A stretch of 64,000 bases of DNA from Pedococcus aerophilus. GTDB taxonomy: Bacteria > Actinomycetota > Actinomycetes > Actinomycetales > Dermatophilaceae. The first letter of the stretch is position 1. Each line of letters begins with the position of its first letter. Below are positions 1 through 10,152 of the stretch, piece by piece. Both the position numbers and the translations under genes were made by a program. The stretch spans positions 1,132,390 through 1,196,389 of the forward strand of contig NZ_BAAARN010000001.1 in the NCBI RefSeq assembly GCF_039532215.1. Reading direction: 5' to 3'. The notes under the pieces were generated by a model. It had not been told where the DNA came from, made no database searches, and saw only the letters and a program-made list of their open reading frames with translations.

Positions 1-20
1 CACTCACAGATGGGACCTCG

Positions 21-923
21 ATGACTTCCTACCCGAGCCACCTCGCCCGCGAGATCGCCACTCAGCCCGCCGACTGGGCCGCGGTGCGCCGCCGGGTCGA
101 CGAGGCCCTGGCCGTCCTGCCCGCCCACGGAGCGCGCGTCGCGGTGGTCGGCTGCGGCACCTCGTACTTCATGGCCCAGGCCTACGCGACCCTGCGCGAG
201 CAGGCCGGCGCCGGCCACACCGAGGCGCACGCCGCCAGCGAGTACCCCGACAGCCGTCGCTTCGACCACGTCGTGGCCATCTCCCGCTCCGGCACCACCA
301 CGGAGGTCATCGAGCTGCTCGAGCGCCTCCGCGCCGAGGGTCAGACCACCACCGCGATCGTCGCGACCGAGGGGACCGCCATCCCCGACCTCGCCACGCA
401 CGCCTTCCTCCTGCCCGAGGTCGACGAGCAGTCCGTCGTGCAGACCCGCTTCGCGACGACCGTGCTGGCCCTGCTGCGTGCCACCCTCGGCGAGGACCTC
501 GACCAGGCCATCGCTGACGCCGAGGCAGTCCTGGCCGAGGACGAGGACGCCGCGCTCGCCGGTGTCGCCGACGCCCGTCAGCTGACCTTCCTCGGACGCG
601 GCTGGACCGTTGGCCTCGCCCAGGAGGCTGCCCTGAAGCTGCGCGAGTCCGCACAGTTCTGGACCGAGGCCTACCCCGCCATGGAGTACCGCCACGGCCC
701 CATCAGCGTCACCACCGAGGGCGGAGCCACCTGGGCGTTCGGCGAGGTGCCCCCGGGGCTCGACGAGGACGTGCGCGCCACCGGGGCCCACTTCGAGCAC
801 CGCGACATCGACCCGCTCGCCGACCTGTTGCGGGTGCACCGCCTCTGCCTGCTCAAGGCTGGACGCGCCGGGGTGGACCCTGATCGACCGCGACACCTCT
901 CGCGGTCCATCATCCTGTCGTGA
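21..923 (+). CDS. SIS-domain sugar-phosphate isomerase/deaminase (AgaS/GlmS-like)
   Basis: Cytosolic protein of 300 residues with two SIS (sugar isomerase) domains. The first carries GCGTS at residues 44-48 and the phosphate-binding SRSGTTTE around 88-95; the second begins near LGRGWTVGLAQEAALKLRE and contains the HGP motif. There is no glutaminase domain, so it is not GlmS itself but resembles AgaS/GlmS-like amino-sugar-6-phosphate deaminase/isomerases. Its stop overlaps the start of nagA by 4 nt (GTGA), so both are translated together and probably convert N-acetylhexosamine-6-phosphate to a ketose phosphate. The exact sugar (GlcN or GalN) cannot be read from the sequence. Confidence 0.85.
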   Translation: MTSYPSHLAREIATQPADWAAVRRRVDEALAVLPAHGARVAVVGCGTSYFMAQAYATLREQAGAGHTEAHAASEYPDSRRFDHVVAISRSGTTTEVIELLERLRAEGQTTTAIVATEGTAIPDLATHAFLLPEVDEQSVVQTRFATTVLALLRATLGEDLDQAIADAEAVLAEDEDAALAGVADARQLTFLGRGWTVGLAQEAALKLRESAQFWTEAYPAMEYRHGPISVTTEGGATWAFGEVPPGLDEDVRATGAHFEHRDIDPLADLLRVHRLCLLKAGRAGVDPDRPRHLSRSIILS

Positions 924-2119
924 CCTCCGAACCCGCCGCCCCCGAGCCGCTGCTGCTGACCGGACGCGTCGTCCTGCCCGGCGGCGTCGTCGAGGACGGT
1001 GTGGTCGTGGTCGAGGGCGACCGGGTCGCGTACGCCGGTGCGCGCGCCGAGGTCCCTGGCTGGTGGACCGACCTGCCCTCCCCCGACGACCTCCCGGACG
1101 GCCTCACCCTCCTCCCGGGGCTCGTCGACGTGCACTGCCACGGTGGTGACGGCGGAGAGTTCGGCCCGGACGGCGAGAGCGCCCGGACCGCGGCCCGGCA
1201 CCACCACCGCTGCGGCACGACGTCGATCGTCGGGTCGCTCGTGTCCGCAGCGCCCGACGTGCTCCTCGCCGGCGCGGCGGCCCTCGCCCCACTGGTCGAG
1301 GCGGGCGAGCTCGCAGGGATCCACCTCGAGGGTCCGTTCCTGTCCACCGTCCGCTGCGGTGCGCAGGATCCCGGCACCCTCCTGGACGCCGACCTCGACC
1401 TCGTCGACGCCCTGGTCGCGGCAGGTGGCGGCGGCCTGCTCCACATGACGTTCGCACCCGAGCGCGACCCCTCGGGCAGCCTGCCCGCTGCCCTGTCCGG
1501 CCACGGCGTGGTCGGCTCCCTGGGCCACACCGACGCCGACCACGCCACCTGCGCGCGGGCGCTGCGGGCGGTCCTCGGGGGCGGGGTCCGCGGCGGGCTT
1601 CCCCTGGTCACCCACCTCTTCAACGGTATGCCGCCGCTGCACCACCGCGCGCCCGGTCCGGTCGCCGCCGCGCTGGGTGCCGCCGCCCGCGGCGAGGCCG
1701 TCGTCGAGCTCATCGCCGACGGCGTGCACCTCGACGGCGCCACCGTGCAGCTCGTCTTCGACACGGTCGGCCCCACGGGCATCGCGCTGGTCAGTGATGC
1801 GATGTCGGCCAGCGGACTGGCCGAGGGGGACTACACCCTGGGCGGGCGCACCGTGCAGGTGCGCGGCCGCGAGGCCCGTCTCGCGGACGGAGGGTCGCTC
1901 GCCGGCGGCGTCTCGACGCTGCTCGACCAGGTGCGGTGGTGCGTCACCGAGCTCGGCATCGACCTTGCCGACGCGGTCACGGCGGCGGCCCACACCCCTG
2001 CCCGGGCGCTGTCGCTCGAGGGCGTCGGCAGCCTCGTCCCCGGGTCACGCGCCGACGTGCTGGTCGTCGATCGCGACCTGCGACTCGTGCGGGTCCTGCG
2101 CCACGGCGCCTGGCTCTGA
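920..2119 (+). CDS. nagA: N-acetylglucosamine-6-phosphate deacetylase
   Basis: NagA removes the acetyl group from GlcNAc-6-phosphate in amino-sugar and wall recycling. The 399-residue protein has the amidohydrolase layout: metal site HCHGGDGGEF (His72, His74), HLEGPF with the metal-binding Glu, GHTDAD and THLFNGM histidines in mid-protein, the substrate segment ADGVHLD, and the catalytic Asp in SDAM. The GTG start lies in a GTGA overlap with the SIS gene, so the two are coupled. The product would be the substrate class of the upstream SIS protein, consistent with a two-step catabolic operon. A GalNAc-6-phosphate deacetylase (AgaA) is the main alternative. Confidence 0.88.
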   Translation: MTSEPAAPEPLLLTGRVVLPGGVVEDGVVVVEGDRVAYAGARAEVPGWWTDLPSPDDLPDGLTLLPGLVDVHCHGGDGGEFGPDGESARTAARHHHRCGTTSIVGSLVSAAPDVLLAGAAALAPLVEAGELAGIHLEGPFLSTVRCGAQDPGTLLDADLDLVDALVAAGGGGLLHMTFAPERDPSGSLPAALSGHGVVGSLGHTDADHATCARALRAVLGGGVRGGLPLVTHLFNGMPPLHHRAPGPVAAALGAAARGEAVVELIADGVHLDGATVQLVFDTVGPTGIALVSDAMSASGLAEGDYTLGGRTVQVRGREARLADGGSLAGGVSTLLDQVRWCVTELGIDLADAVTAAAHTPARALSLEGVGSLVPGSRADVLVVDRDLRLVRVLRHGAWL

Positions 2120-2136
2120 CCGGGGTGCAGGCTGGG

Positions 2137-2170
2137 GGTCGGCAACATCATGCCGGCCATGCTGCCAACC
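2137..2170. terminator. Imperfect hairpin between convergent nagA and meaA
   Basis: The arms run GGTCGGCAACAT and ATGCTGCCAACC, giving about 12 paired positions with two mismatches. It lies in the only gap between convergent genes, so a bidirectional terminator is plausible. There is no clear T-tract, which is usual in high-GC actinobacteria. Confidence 0.45.
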
Positions 2171-2194
2171 GCCGGAGCGGTGGTCGTCTCCTTT

Positions 2195-4258
2195 TCAGAC
2201 GGGGGCGGCGACCTCGGCGTCCAGGCCCCGCGACCGGCGGACGATCTCGACGAACTCGCCCATGATGTCGTTGAGGCCGAAGTCCTTGGGGGTGAAGACC
2301 GCGGCGACCCCGAGGGCCTGCAGGGCCCGGGCGTCGCTCTCGGGGATGATCCCGCCGACCACGACGGGCACGTCACCGGCACCGGCGGCACGCAGCCCGT
2401 CGATGATGTGCGGCACGAGCTCCATGTGCGAGCCGGACAGGATCGAGATGCCGACGAGGTGGACGTCCTCGGCGACCGCGGCCGCGACGATCTGCTCAGG
2501 CGTCAGCCTGATCCCCTGGTAGACGACCTCGAAGCCGGCGTCCCGGGCCCGCACGGCGATCTGCTCGGCACCGTTGCTGTGTCCGTCCAGGCCCGGCTTG
2601 GCCACAAGGACGCGCAGCCGTTCGCCGAGCGCGTCCGCCGTGCGGCGCACCCGGTCGCGCACGGCCCGCAGCTCGTCGGTGCCGCCATCGCTGACCCCCA
2701 CCGAACCCGAGACCCCTGTGGGGGCACGGAACTCGCCGAACTCCTCGCGCAGCGCCTGGGCCCACTCCCCCGTCGTGACCCCGGCCCGCGCCGCCTCGAG
2801 CGAGGCCGCCATCAGGTTGACTCCGGCCCGGGCGTCGGCCCTGAGAGCCGTCACGGCCGCGGCGGCGCGGTCCCGGCCGACGACGTCGGCGTCCCGCTCC
2901 TCGCGCCAGGCCCGGACCGCGGCGACGGCCTTGGCCTCGACGTCGCGGTCGACGGTCTGGATGGCCGCGTCGAGGTCCGCGGTCAGCGGGTTCGGCTCGG
3001 TGGTCTCGAACCGGTTCACCCCGACGACGACGTCCTCGCCGGTCTCGATGCGCTGGCGCCGCAACGAGTGCGAGGCCACCAGCGCGGACTTCATGTAGCC
3101 GCTCTCCACCGCGGGCACCGCGCCACCGAGGTCCTGCACCCGCGCGATCTCGGCGCGGGCTCCCTCGACGAGGGAGGCGACCTTGGCCTCGACGACGGTC
3201 GACCCGGCGAAGAGGTCGTCGTACTCCAGGAGGTCGGACTCGAAGGCGAGCACCTGCTGCATACGCAGGGACCACTGCTGGTCCCACGGACGAGGCAGGC
3301 CGAGCGCCTCGTTCCACGCGGGCAGCTGCACCGCGCGCGCCCGCGCGTCCTTGCTCAGGGTGACCGCGAGCATCTCCAGCACGATCCGCTGGACGTTGTT
3401 CTCTGGCTGGGCCTCGGTGAGGCCGAGGGAGTTGACCTGCACGCCGTACCTGAACCGGCGCTGCTTGGCGTCCTGCACGCCGTACCGCTCACGCGTGAGG
3501 TCGTCCCAGAGCTGGACGAACGCCCGCATCTTGCACATCTCCTCGACGAAGCGGACGCCCGCGTTGACGAAGAAGGAGATCCGCGCGACCACCTCGCCGA
3601 ACCGCTCCGGGGGCACCTGGCCCGAGTCGCGCACCGCGTCGAGGACGGCGATCGCCGTGCACATCGCATAGGCGATCTCCTGGACCGGCGTCGCCCCGGC
3701 CTCCTGGAGGTGGTAGCTGCAGATGTTGATCGGGTTCCACTTCGGGATGTCCGCGACCGTGTAGGCCACCATGTCGGTGATCAGGCGCAGCGACGGCTGC
3801 GGCCCGAACACGTAGGTGCCGCGCGACAGGTACTCCTTGATGATGTCGTTCTGCGTCGTCCCGGCGAGTGCCCGGACCGCCTCGACCGGGTCACGGCCCT
3901 CGGCCAGGGCCTGCTCCTCCGCGACCACCTGGTACATCGCCAGCAGCCACATCGCGGTGGCGTTGATCGTCATCGACGTGTTCATCCGGTCCAGCGGGAT
4001 CTGGTCGAACAGGGCGCGCATGTCACCGATGTGCGAGATCGGCACACCGACCTTGCCGACCTCGCCGCGGGCCAGCGGGTGGTCGGGGTCGTACCCGGTC
4101 TGGGTCGGCAGGTCGAACGCGACCGACAACCCGGTCTGCCCCTTGTCGAGGTTCCGGCGGTAGAGGGCGTTGCTCGCGGCGGCGCTGGAGTGCCCCGCAT
4201 ACGTGCGCATCACCCAGGGGCGGTCGCGTTCGGGACGCACGGCAGCGGTGTCGGACAT
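2195..4258 (-). CDS. meaA: MeaA/ethylmalonyl-CoA mutase-type B12-dependent mutase
   Basis: Adenosylcobalamin-dependent acyl-CoA mutase of 687 residues. The N-terminal part is the methylmalonyl-CoA-mutase TIM barrel (RTYAGHS near residue 20, TQTGYDPDHP, NDIIKEYLSRGTY), and the C-terminal ~130 residues are the B12-binding domain with KPGLDGHSNGAEQ, where DGHSNG is the DxHxxG base-off ligand motif, followed by GISILSGSH and GGIIPESD. One-chain architecture and the motif wording match MeaA (ethylmalonyl-CoA mutase) of streptomycetes better than two-subunit MutAB. It would act in the ethylmalonyl-CoA route for acetyl units. A corrinoid adenosyltransferase gene lies 1.9 kb away. No strong Shine-Dalgarno is seen before the ATG. 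Confidence 0.85.
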   Translation of the reverse strand: MSDTAAVRPERDRPWVMRTYAGHSSAAASNALYRRNLDKGQTGLSVAFDLPTQTGYDPDHPLARGEVGKVGVPISHIGDMRALFDQIPLDRMNTSMTINATAMWLLAMYQVVAEEQALAEGRDPVEAVRALAGTTQNDIIKEYLSRGTYVFGPQPSLRLITDMVAYTVADIPKWNPINICSYHLQEAGATPVQEIAYAMCTAIAVLDAVRDSGQVPPERFGEVVARISFFVNAGVRFVEEMCKMRAFVQLWDDLTRERYGVQDAKQRRFRYGVQVNSLGLTEAQPENNVQRIVLEMLAVTLSKDARARAVQLPAWNEALGLPRPWDQQWSLRMQQVLAFESDLLEYDDLFAGSTVVEAKVASLVEGARAEIARVQDLGGAVPAVESGYMKSALVASHSLRRQRIETGEDVVVGVNRFETTEPNPLTADLDAAIQTVDRDVEAKAVAAVRAWREERDADVVGRDRAAAAVTALRADARAGVNLMAASLEAARAGVTTGEWAQALREEFGEFRAPTGVSGSVGVSDGGTDELRAVRDRVRRTADALGERLRVLVAKPGLDGHSNGAEQIAVRARDAGFEVVYQGIRLTPEQIVAAAVAEDVHLVGISILSGSHMELVPHIIDGLRAAGAGDVPVVVGGIIPESDARALQALGVAAVFTPKDFGLNDIMGEFVEIVRRSRGLDAEVAAPV

Positions 4259-4299
4259 GCGCCGAAGGTACCGGCGCCGCCTCGGGTGCCGGGAGGCGT

Positions 4300-4665
4300 T
4301 CAGGCGGTGACAGCCGCCACAGTCGCGTCGGCCGGAACCTCGCGGAGCACCAGCGAGCGGTCGAGGCGTGATGCACGCAACAGGCGGCCGGTGCGCTCGC
4401 TCATGTCGACGACCGCGAGGCGCCGACCAGCCCGACGGGCCCGGTTGTAGGCCTCGACGAGGACTCCGAGGCCGGTGGCGTCGCCGATCTCGGCGTCCGC
4501 CAGGCGCATGTAGACGTCACCGAAGCCGGTGTCGATGATCTCGTGGAGCAGCAGCCGCACGTCGGGGACCGTGTGGACGTCGATGCGCCCGGTGATGGCG
4601 ACTTCCTGACCCGTGTGCAGCGCGCGGACTGCGACGGGGAGGACCCCGATGGTGCTGACCGACAT
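4300..4665 (-). CDS. STAS-domain protein (anti-anti-sigma-factor-like)
   Basis: Single STAS domain of 121 residues, the fold of anti-sigma-factor antagonists such as SpoIIAA, which act by binding an anti-sigma kinase. The ATG at 4665 is chosen because AAGGGGG stands 6 nt upstream; an in-frame ATG at 4695 has no ribosome site. In the loop that normally reads D-S-S/T-G the sequence is D62-A63-T64-G65, so the residue aligned with the usual phosphoserine is Ala. No anti-sigma kinase or sigma gene is adjacent; it lies between murA and meaA on the same strand. Its partner is unknown. Confidence 0.75.
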   Translation of the reverse strand: MSVSTIGVLPVAVRALHTGQEVAITGRIDVHTVPDVRLLLHEIIDTGFGDVYMRLADAEIGDATGLGVLVEAYNRARRAGRRLAVVDMSERTGRLLRASRLDRSLVLREVPADATVAAVTA

Positions 4666-4738
4666 GCGAACCCCCTTGTCCGTGGACACATTCACTCACA
4701 CAGACGCAAGTGGAAGGGAGAACGGTTGTCCCGGGTCA

Positions 4739-4774
4739 GGTCACTTTCTGGTAACTGTTGTGACGCGGGTCACC
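4739..4774. promoter_or_regulatory. Cluster of GTCAC half-sites upstream of the STAS gene
   Basis: Three GTCAC/GTGAC elements occur within 36 bp (4740-4744, 4760-4764, 4769-4773); the last two form GTGAC-GCGG-GTCAC, a dyad with a 4-nt spacer. They lie 75-110 bp upstream of the STAS start, in the short gap after murA, where a regulator could bind. The protein that would bind is not known to me. Confidence 0.35.
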
Positions 4775-4790
4775 TCGAGCTGCCGGCTGC

Positions 4791-6074
4791 TCAGAGGAAC
4801 GGGTCGTCGTCCGGCTCCCGGGTGACGTCCGCGCCCAGGCCTTGCAGGCTCTCCGCGAAGCCGGCGTACCCACGGTCGATGTGCTGGGCGCCGCTGACGG
4901 TGGTCACCCCGTCGGCGACGAGTCCGGCGATGACGAGGGCGGCACCTGCACGGATGTCACTGGCCTCGACGGGTGCGCCCGAGAGCCGCTCGACGCCGTG
5001 GACCATGACGTGGTGGCCGTCGATGCGGGTCTCGGCACCGAGGCGGTTGAGCTCCTGGACGGTGCGGAAGCGCGCCTCGAAGAGGTTCTCTGTGATCATC
5101 GCCGACCCCTCGGCGACGGCGTTGCAGGCCAGCGCGAACGGCTGGAGGTCGGTCGGGAACCCGGGGTAGGGCAGGGTGGCCACGTCGAACGCCCGGGGAC
5201 GCCGCCCCCCGGAGTCGACCCGGAATCCGCGCGAGGTGTCGGTGACGGTGGCGCCGCTCGCCTCCACGAGCTCGAGCGCCGCGACGAGGTGGGCACTGAC
5301 GGCGCCGACGACCTCGACGCCGCCCCGGGTCGCCGACGCGGCGAAGGCCCACGTCCCTGCGGCGATGCGGTCGGGGACAACCGCGTGCTCGACCGGGGCG
5401 AGGCTCCCGACGCCCTGCACCTCGATCACCGAGGTGCCGGCTCCGCTGATCTGCGCGCCCATCGAGATCAGCATCTCGGCGATGTCGACGATCTCGGGCT
5501 CCCGGGCGGCGTTCTCCAGCACCGTCGTCCCGCGGGCCAGGACTGCCGCGGTGAGGACGTTCTCGGTGGCTCCCACGCTGGGGAAGTCGAGGCGGATCTC
5601 GGCTCCGTCGAGCCCCGACGGGGCCTCGGCGACGAGGAAGCCGTGCGTCACGTGGACCTTGGCGCCGAGGGCCTCCAGACCTGCGGCGTGCAGGTCGAGG
5701 CCGCGCGAGCCGATGGCGTCGCCGCCGGGGACCGCGACATCGGCCGAGCCGGTGCGCGCGACGAGGGGTCCGAGCACCGCGGTCGAGGCACGCAGCGCAC
5801 GGACGAGGTCGTAGTCGGCGCGGTGACCGATCTTCTCCGGGACGTCGATCTCGACGACCCCTGCGGTGGCGTCGTAGTCGACGGTGCACCCGAGCCGACG
5901 GAGCAGCTCGGCCATGATGGTCACGTCGAGGATCGCGGGGACGTTGGTCAGCCGCGTGCGCCCGACCGCCAGCAGGGCCACCGCCATGAGCTTGAGCGCA
6001 CTGTTCTTGGCACCCCACACGGCGACCTCGCCTCGCAGCGCGGTGCCTCCGACAACCCTGAATCTCTCAGCCAC
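4791..6074 (-). CDS. murA: UDP-N-acetylglucosamine 1-carboxyvinyltransferase (Asp-type MurA)
   Basis: MurA transfers enolpyruvate from PEP to UDP-GlcNAc, the first committed step of peptidoglycan synthesis in the cytosol. The 427 residues show [10 protein letters not shown] (21-30) and the two-domain EPSP-synthase-like fold. The catalytic loop reads [12 protein letters not shown]: residue 119 is Asp where fosfomycin-sensitive MurA has Cys. The same substitution is known in mycobacteria and gives intrinsic fosfomycin resistance. The GTG start at 6074 is preceded by TAGGGT with a 6-nt spacer, suggesting a leaderless transcript. It is divergent from the corrinoid adenosyltransferase gene. Confidence 0.95.
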   Translation of the reverse strand: MAERFRVVGGTALRGEVAVWGAKNSALKLMAVALLAVGRTRLTNVPAILDVTIMAELLRRLGCTVDYDATAGVVEIDVPEKIGHRADYDLVRALRASTAVLGPLVARTGSADVAVPGGDAIGSRGLDLHAAGLEALGAKVHVTHGFLVAEAPSGLDGAEIRLDFPSVGATENVLTAAVLARGTTVLENAAREPEIVDIAEMLISMGAQISGAGTSVIEVQGVGSLAPVEHAVVPDRIAAGTWAFAASATRGGVEVVGAVSAHLVAALELVEASGATVTDTSRGFRVDSGGRRPRAFDVATLPYPGFPTDLQPFALACNAVAEGSAMITENLFEARFRTVQELNRLGAETRIDGHHVMVHGVERLSGAPVEASDIRAGAALVIAGLVADGVTTVSGAQHIDRGYAGFAESLQGLGADVTREPDDDPFL

Positions 6075-6080
6075 CGACCC

Positions 6081-6086
6081 ACCCTA
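6081..6086 (-). promoter_or_regulatory. -10 element (TAGGGT) for leaderless murA
   Basis: TAGGGT on the minus strand ends 6 nt before the murA GTG, so transcription would start at the first base of the coding region. This TANNNT-plus-6/7 spacing recurs before ten other genes in the window. Confidence 0.55.
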
Positions 6087-6122
6087 TCCGCGGCCTGCTC
6101 CCCCATCTGACAGGCTGCTGCC

Positions 6123-6749
6123 ATGGTCAACCTCACCCGCATCTACACCCGCACCGGCGACGACGGGAAGACCCACCTCGGCGACATGAGCCGGACCAGC
6201 AAGACCGACGTCCGGCTGCTGGCCTACGCCGACGCCAACGAGGCGAATGCCGCCATCGGTGTCGCGGTCGCGGCGGGCGACCTGCCGGAGGACATCCGGG
6301 CCACGCTGCTGCGCGTGCAGAACGACCTCTTCGACGTGGGTGCCGACCTGTGCACGCCGCTCCAGCCGACCTACGAGTACCCGCCGCTGCGGGTCGAGCA
6401 GGCATGGATCGACGAGCTGGAGGCCGACTGCGACCGCTACCTCGAGCGGGTCGAGAAGCTGCGGTCCTTCATCCTCCCCGGCGGGACGGTCGGTTCGGCG
6501 CACCTGCACGTGGCCACGACCGTCGTGCGACGGGCCGAGCGCGCGGCATGGGCCGCCATCGACGCCTACGGCGACCAGCCCGGCGACGGCACCAAGGGCG
6601 AGGGCGGCATCAACGTGCTCACCGCGACCTACCTGAACCGCCTGTCGGACCTGCTCTTCGTGCTCGCCCGCGTCGCCAACCTCCCGATCGGTGGGGACGT
6701 GCTGTGGCAGCCCGGCGGTGGCCGGGCCGAGGTACCCACCACGAAGTGA
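6123..6749 (+). CDS. pduO: Cob(I)yrinic acid a,c-diamide adenosyltransferase, PduO type
   Basis: Transfers the adenosyl group of ATP to cob(I)alamin to make coenzyme B12. The 208-residue protein has the PduO-type ATP-binding N-terminus (RIYTRTGDDGKTHLGD, residues 5-20), the DANEANAAIG segment, and conserved C-terminal helices with RRAERAAWAA and NRLSDLLFVLAR. The start ATG at 6123 leaves 48 bp to the divergent murA. In mycobacteria a PduO gene lies at the same place between the atp operon and murA, supporting the call. It may supply the cofactor for the nearby MeaA mutase. Confidence 0.9.
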   Translation: MVNLTRIYTRTGDDGKTHLGDMSRTSKTDVRLLAYADANEANAAIGVAVAAGDLPEDIRATLLRVQNDLFDVGADLCTPLQPTYEYPPLRVEQAWIDELEADCDRYLERVEKLRSFILPGGTVGSAHLHVATTVVRRAERAAWAAIDAYGDQPGDGTKGEGGINVLTATYLNRLSDLLFVLARVANLPIGGDVLWQPGGGRAEVPTTK

Positions 6750-6770
6750 GGCGGGTGTCGACGAAGCGCC

Positions 6771-7199
6771 TCAGGCGACGTTGACGTTGAACCCGGGGGG
6801 CGAGCTCTCGAGCCAGCTGCGCATCGCGGTGTAGGCAGGAGCGGCCAGGGCGATGCGGAAGTCCTCACCGTCGTGGTGGCACTCGACCGTCACGGCGTCA
6901 GGCAGACCGGCGATCGCCTCCTCCGCCGCCTCCGGCGGGCCGAGCTCGAGCAGCGGCCGGTCCCACGACCGCAGCGGGCGGGGCGAGGGCCCGATGAGGG
7001 TGAACCACTCCAGGGTGCTGCCGGAGAAGCGCAGCAGGCCCAGCCGGTAGGACGAGCGGCCGGGCAGCCGCAGGGCGCACAGCATCAGCGGCGCCCCGGA
7101 CGACAGCAGGCGCCGGCGCACGAAGATGTACGCCAACGCCAGCACTGCGAGCAGGGCGAGCGTCCCCACGATGATCTCGAACAAGACCACGGGCGACAT
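6771..7199 (-). CDS. DUF2550 family membrane-anchored protein
   Basis: Small protein of 142 residues with one N-terminal membrane helix (about residues 5-25, VLFEIIVGTLALLAVLALAY) followed by RRR and a soluble domain of unknown function. The family is found directly after atpC in actinobacteria, including mycobacteria, and that is its position here (14 bp after atpC). The ATG at 7199 has GAAGGGG 5 nt upstream; an in-frame GTG 6 nt earlier overlaps that site and is less likely. Co-transcription with the ATP synthase operon is expected; no biochemical role is established. Confidence 0.8.
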   Translation of the reverse strand: MSPVVLFEIIVGTLALLAVLALAYIFVRRRLLSSGAPLMLCALRLPGRSSYRLGLLRFSGSTLEWFTLIGPSPRPLRSWDRPLLELGPPEAAEEAIAGLPDAVTVECHHDGEDFRIALAAPAYTAMRSWLESSPPGFNVNVA

Positions 7200-7213
7200 G
7201 CTCACCCCTTCGG

Positions 7214-7483
7214 CTAGGCCGGGATCTGCGAGGCGTCGACGGCCTCGGCGACGATGATGACCTTGTCCCGGTCGACGGACAGGAACCCGCCGTCCACGGT
7301 CGCGACAGCGTTCGTGCCGCCGGTCTTGATGCGGACCTCGCCCTCGACGAGGACGCCGAGCAGGGGCGTGTGGCCGGGCAGGATGCCCAGCTCGCCGTCG
7401 ATGGTGCGGGCCTGGACCATCTCGGCCTCGCCCTCCCAGACCTTCCGGTCGGCGGCGACGAGTTCAACCTGCAGGGTGCTCAC
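7214..7483 (-). CDS. atpC: ATP synthase F1 epsilon subunit
   Basis: Epsilon is part of the central stalk of F1 and moderates ATP hydrolysis. The 89 residues form mainly the N-terminal beta-sandwich domain (VELVAADRKVWEGEAE, GELGILPGHTPLLG); the C-terminal helical domain of longer homologues is nearly absent, as is common in actinobacteria. The GTG start at 7483 has GGAGG 5 nt upstream. An unusually long gap of 159 bp, containing a strong hairpin, separates it from atpD. Confidence 0.93.
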   Translation of the reverse strand: MSTLQVELVAADRKVWEGEAEMVQARTIDGELGILPGHTPLLGVLVEGEVRIKTGGTNAVATVDGGFLSVDRDKVIIVAEAVDASQIPA

Positions 7484-7559
7484 GGTGTCCTCCACGGGGG
7501 AATGCGTACTGCTCGAGTCTAACCGCCGTCGTGGGAGACCCCGCGGCGGGTGGTATGCC

Positions 7560-7588
7560 GTGGGGCCAGCCAGAGCGGCTGGCCCCAC
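7560..7588. repeat. Strong hairpin between atpD and atpC
   Basis: A perfect 12-bp stem, GTGGGGCCAGCC with its complement, closes a 5-nt loop (AGAGC). It lies inside the operon, 54 nt after the atpD stop and 76 nt before the atpC start, so it is more likely a processing, stability or partial-termination element than the end of the operon. Confidence 0.7.
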
Positions 7589-7642
7589 GACCTACGGGTG
7601 CTGCTGTGACGCTCTCGCGTCGACCTCGGTGACGCTGTCGCG

Positions 7643-9118
<1,476 letters not shown>

Positions 9119-10018
9119 TCAACTGGCGTCGGCGAGGGCGCTGGCGCCGCCCACGATCTCGCTGATCTCTTGGGTGATCTCAGCCTGGCGAGCCTGGTTG
9201 GCCAACCGGGTGTACTTCTTGATGAGCTCTTCGGCGTTGTCCGTGGCCGACTTCATCGCCTTCTGGCGCGAGGCGAGCTCGGACGCGGCGGCCTGCAGCA
9301 GGCAGTTGAAGATGCGCGCCGTGACGTACTTCGGCAGCAGCGCATCGAGCACCTGCTCGGCACTCGGCTCGAACTCGTAGAGCGGCAGGACGTCGTCGTC
9401 GGCCGGGGCCTCTTCGCCCTCGACGACCTCGAGCGGCAGCATGCGGATGACGTCGGGCTCCTGGGTCACCATGTTCACGAACCGCGTGAACACGATGTGC
9501 ACCTCGTCGACACCACCCTCGTCGTAGTCGCGGTTGAACGCGGCGACCAGGGTCTCCCCGATCTCCCGCGCGACCTCGAAGTTGGGCTGGTCGGTGAAGC
9601 CGGTCCACTCGTCGGCGTACTCGCGCTTGCGGAACTTGTAGAAGCCCACCGCCTTGCGTCCGACGAGGAAGGGGGTGACCTCCTTGCCGTCCGCCTTGAG
9701 CTCGCCGATGAGGCGCTCGCTCTCCTTGAGGACGGAGGAGCTGTAGGCGCCGGCGAGGCCACGGTCGGAGGTCACGACGAGCACGGCGGCGCGGCGCACC
9801 TCCTCGGACTCGGTGGTCAGCGGGTGGTCGACGTTGGAGAACGTCGCCACGGCCGAGACCGCCCGGGTCAGCGCACGCGCGTACGGCGAGGACTCGCGCA
9901 CCCGCTGCTGCGCCTTGACCACGCGGGAGGCTGCGATGAGCTCCATCGCGCGCGTGATCTTCTTGGTCGCCTGGACGGACCGGATGCGCTGGCGGTAGAC
10001 CCGCATCTGCGCTCCCAT
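9119..10018 (-). CDS. atpG: ATP synthase F1 gamma subunit
   Basis: Rotor shaft of F1, 299 residues. N-terminal coiled helix [22 protein letters not shown] and C-terminal helix with [20 protein letters not shown] carry the family's conserved ends. The acidic insert [10 protein letters not shown] near residues 200-210 is longer than in E. coli and typical of actinobacterial gamma subunits. It is separated from atpA by 134 bp containing a hairpin. Confidence 0.97.
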   Translation of the reverse strand: MGAQMRVYRQRIRSVQATKKITRAMELIAASRVVKAQQRVRESSPYARALTRAVSAVATFSNVDHPLTTESEEVRRAAVLVVTSDRGLAGAYSSSVLKESERLIGELKADGKEVTPFLVGRKAVGFYKFRKREYADEWTGFTDQPNFEVAREIGETLVAAFNRDYDEGGVDEVHIVFTRFVNMVTQEPDVIRMLPLEVVEGEEAPADDDVLPLYEFEPSAEQVLDALLPKYVTARIFNCLLQAAASELASRQKAMKSATDNAEELIKKYTRLANQARQAEITQEISEIVGGASALADAS

Positions 10019-10115
10019 ATGTTGCCGCCTCTCTCGTTCGTTCCTGGTGCGGCTGGTCGCCGCTGATCAGTTCTGGGGTGCGAGGGGGTGTGCCCCCGCT
10101 GCCGCTCGCTGTGGG

Positions 10116-10146
10116 TGCCGGGTGCGCGACTGGCGCGCACCCGGCA
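10116..10146. repeat. Hairpin between atpA and atpG
   Basis: A 13-bp perfect stem (TGCCGGGTGCGCG and its complement) closes a 5-nt loop, starting 7 nt downstream of the atpA stop. A second short GGGGG/CCCCC stem lies at 10084-10097. The position within the operon suggests mRNA processing or differential expression. Confidence 0.6.
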
Positions 10147-10152
10147 GCCGAC

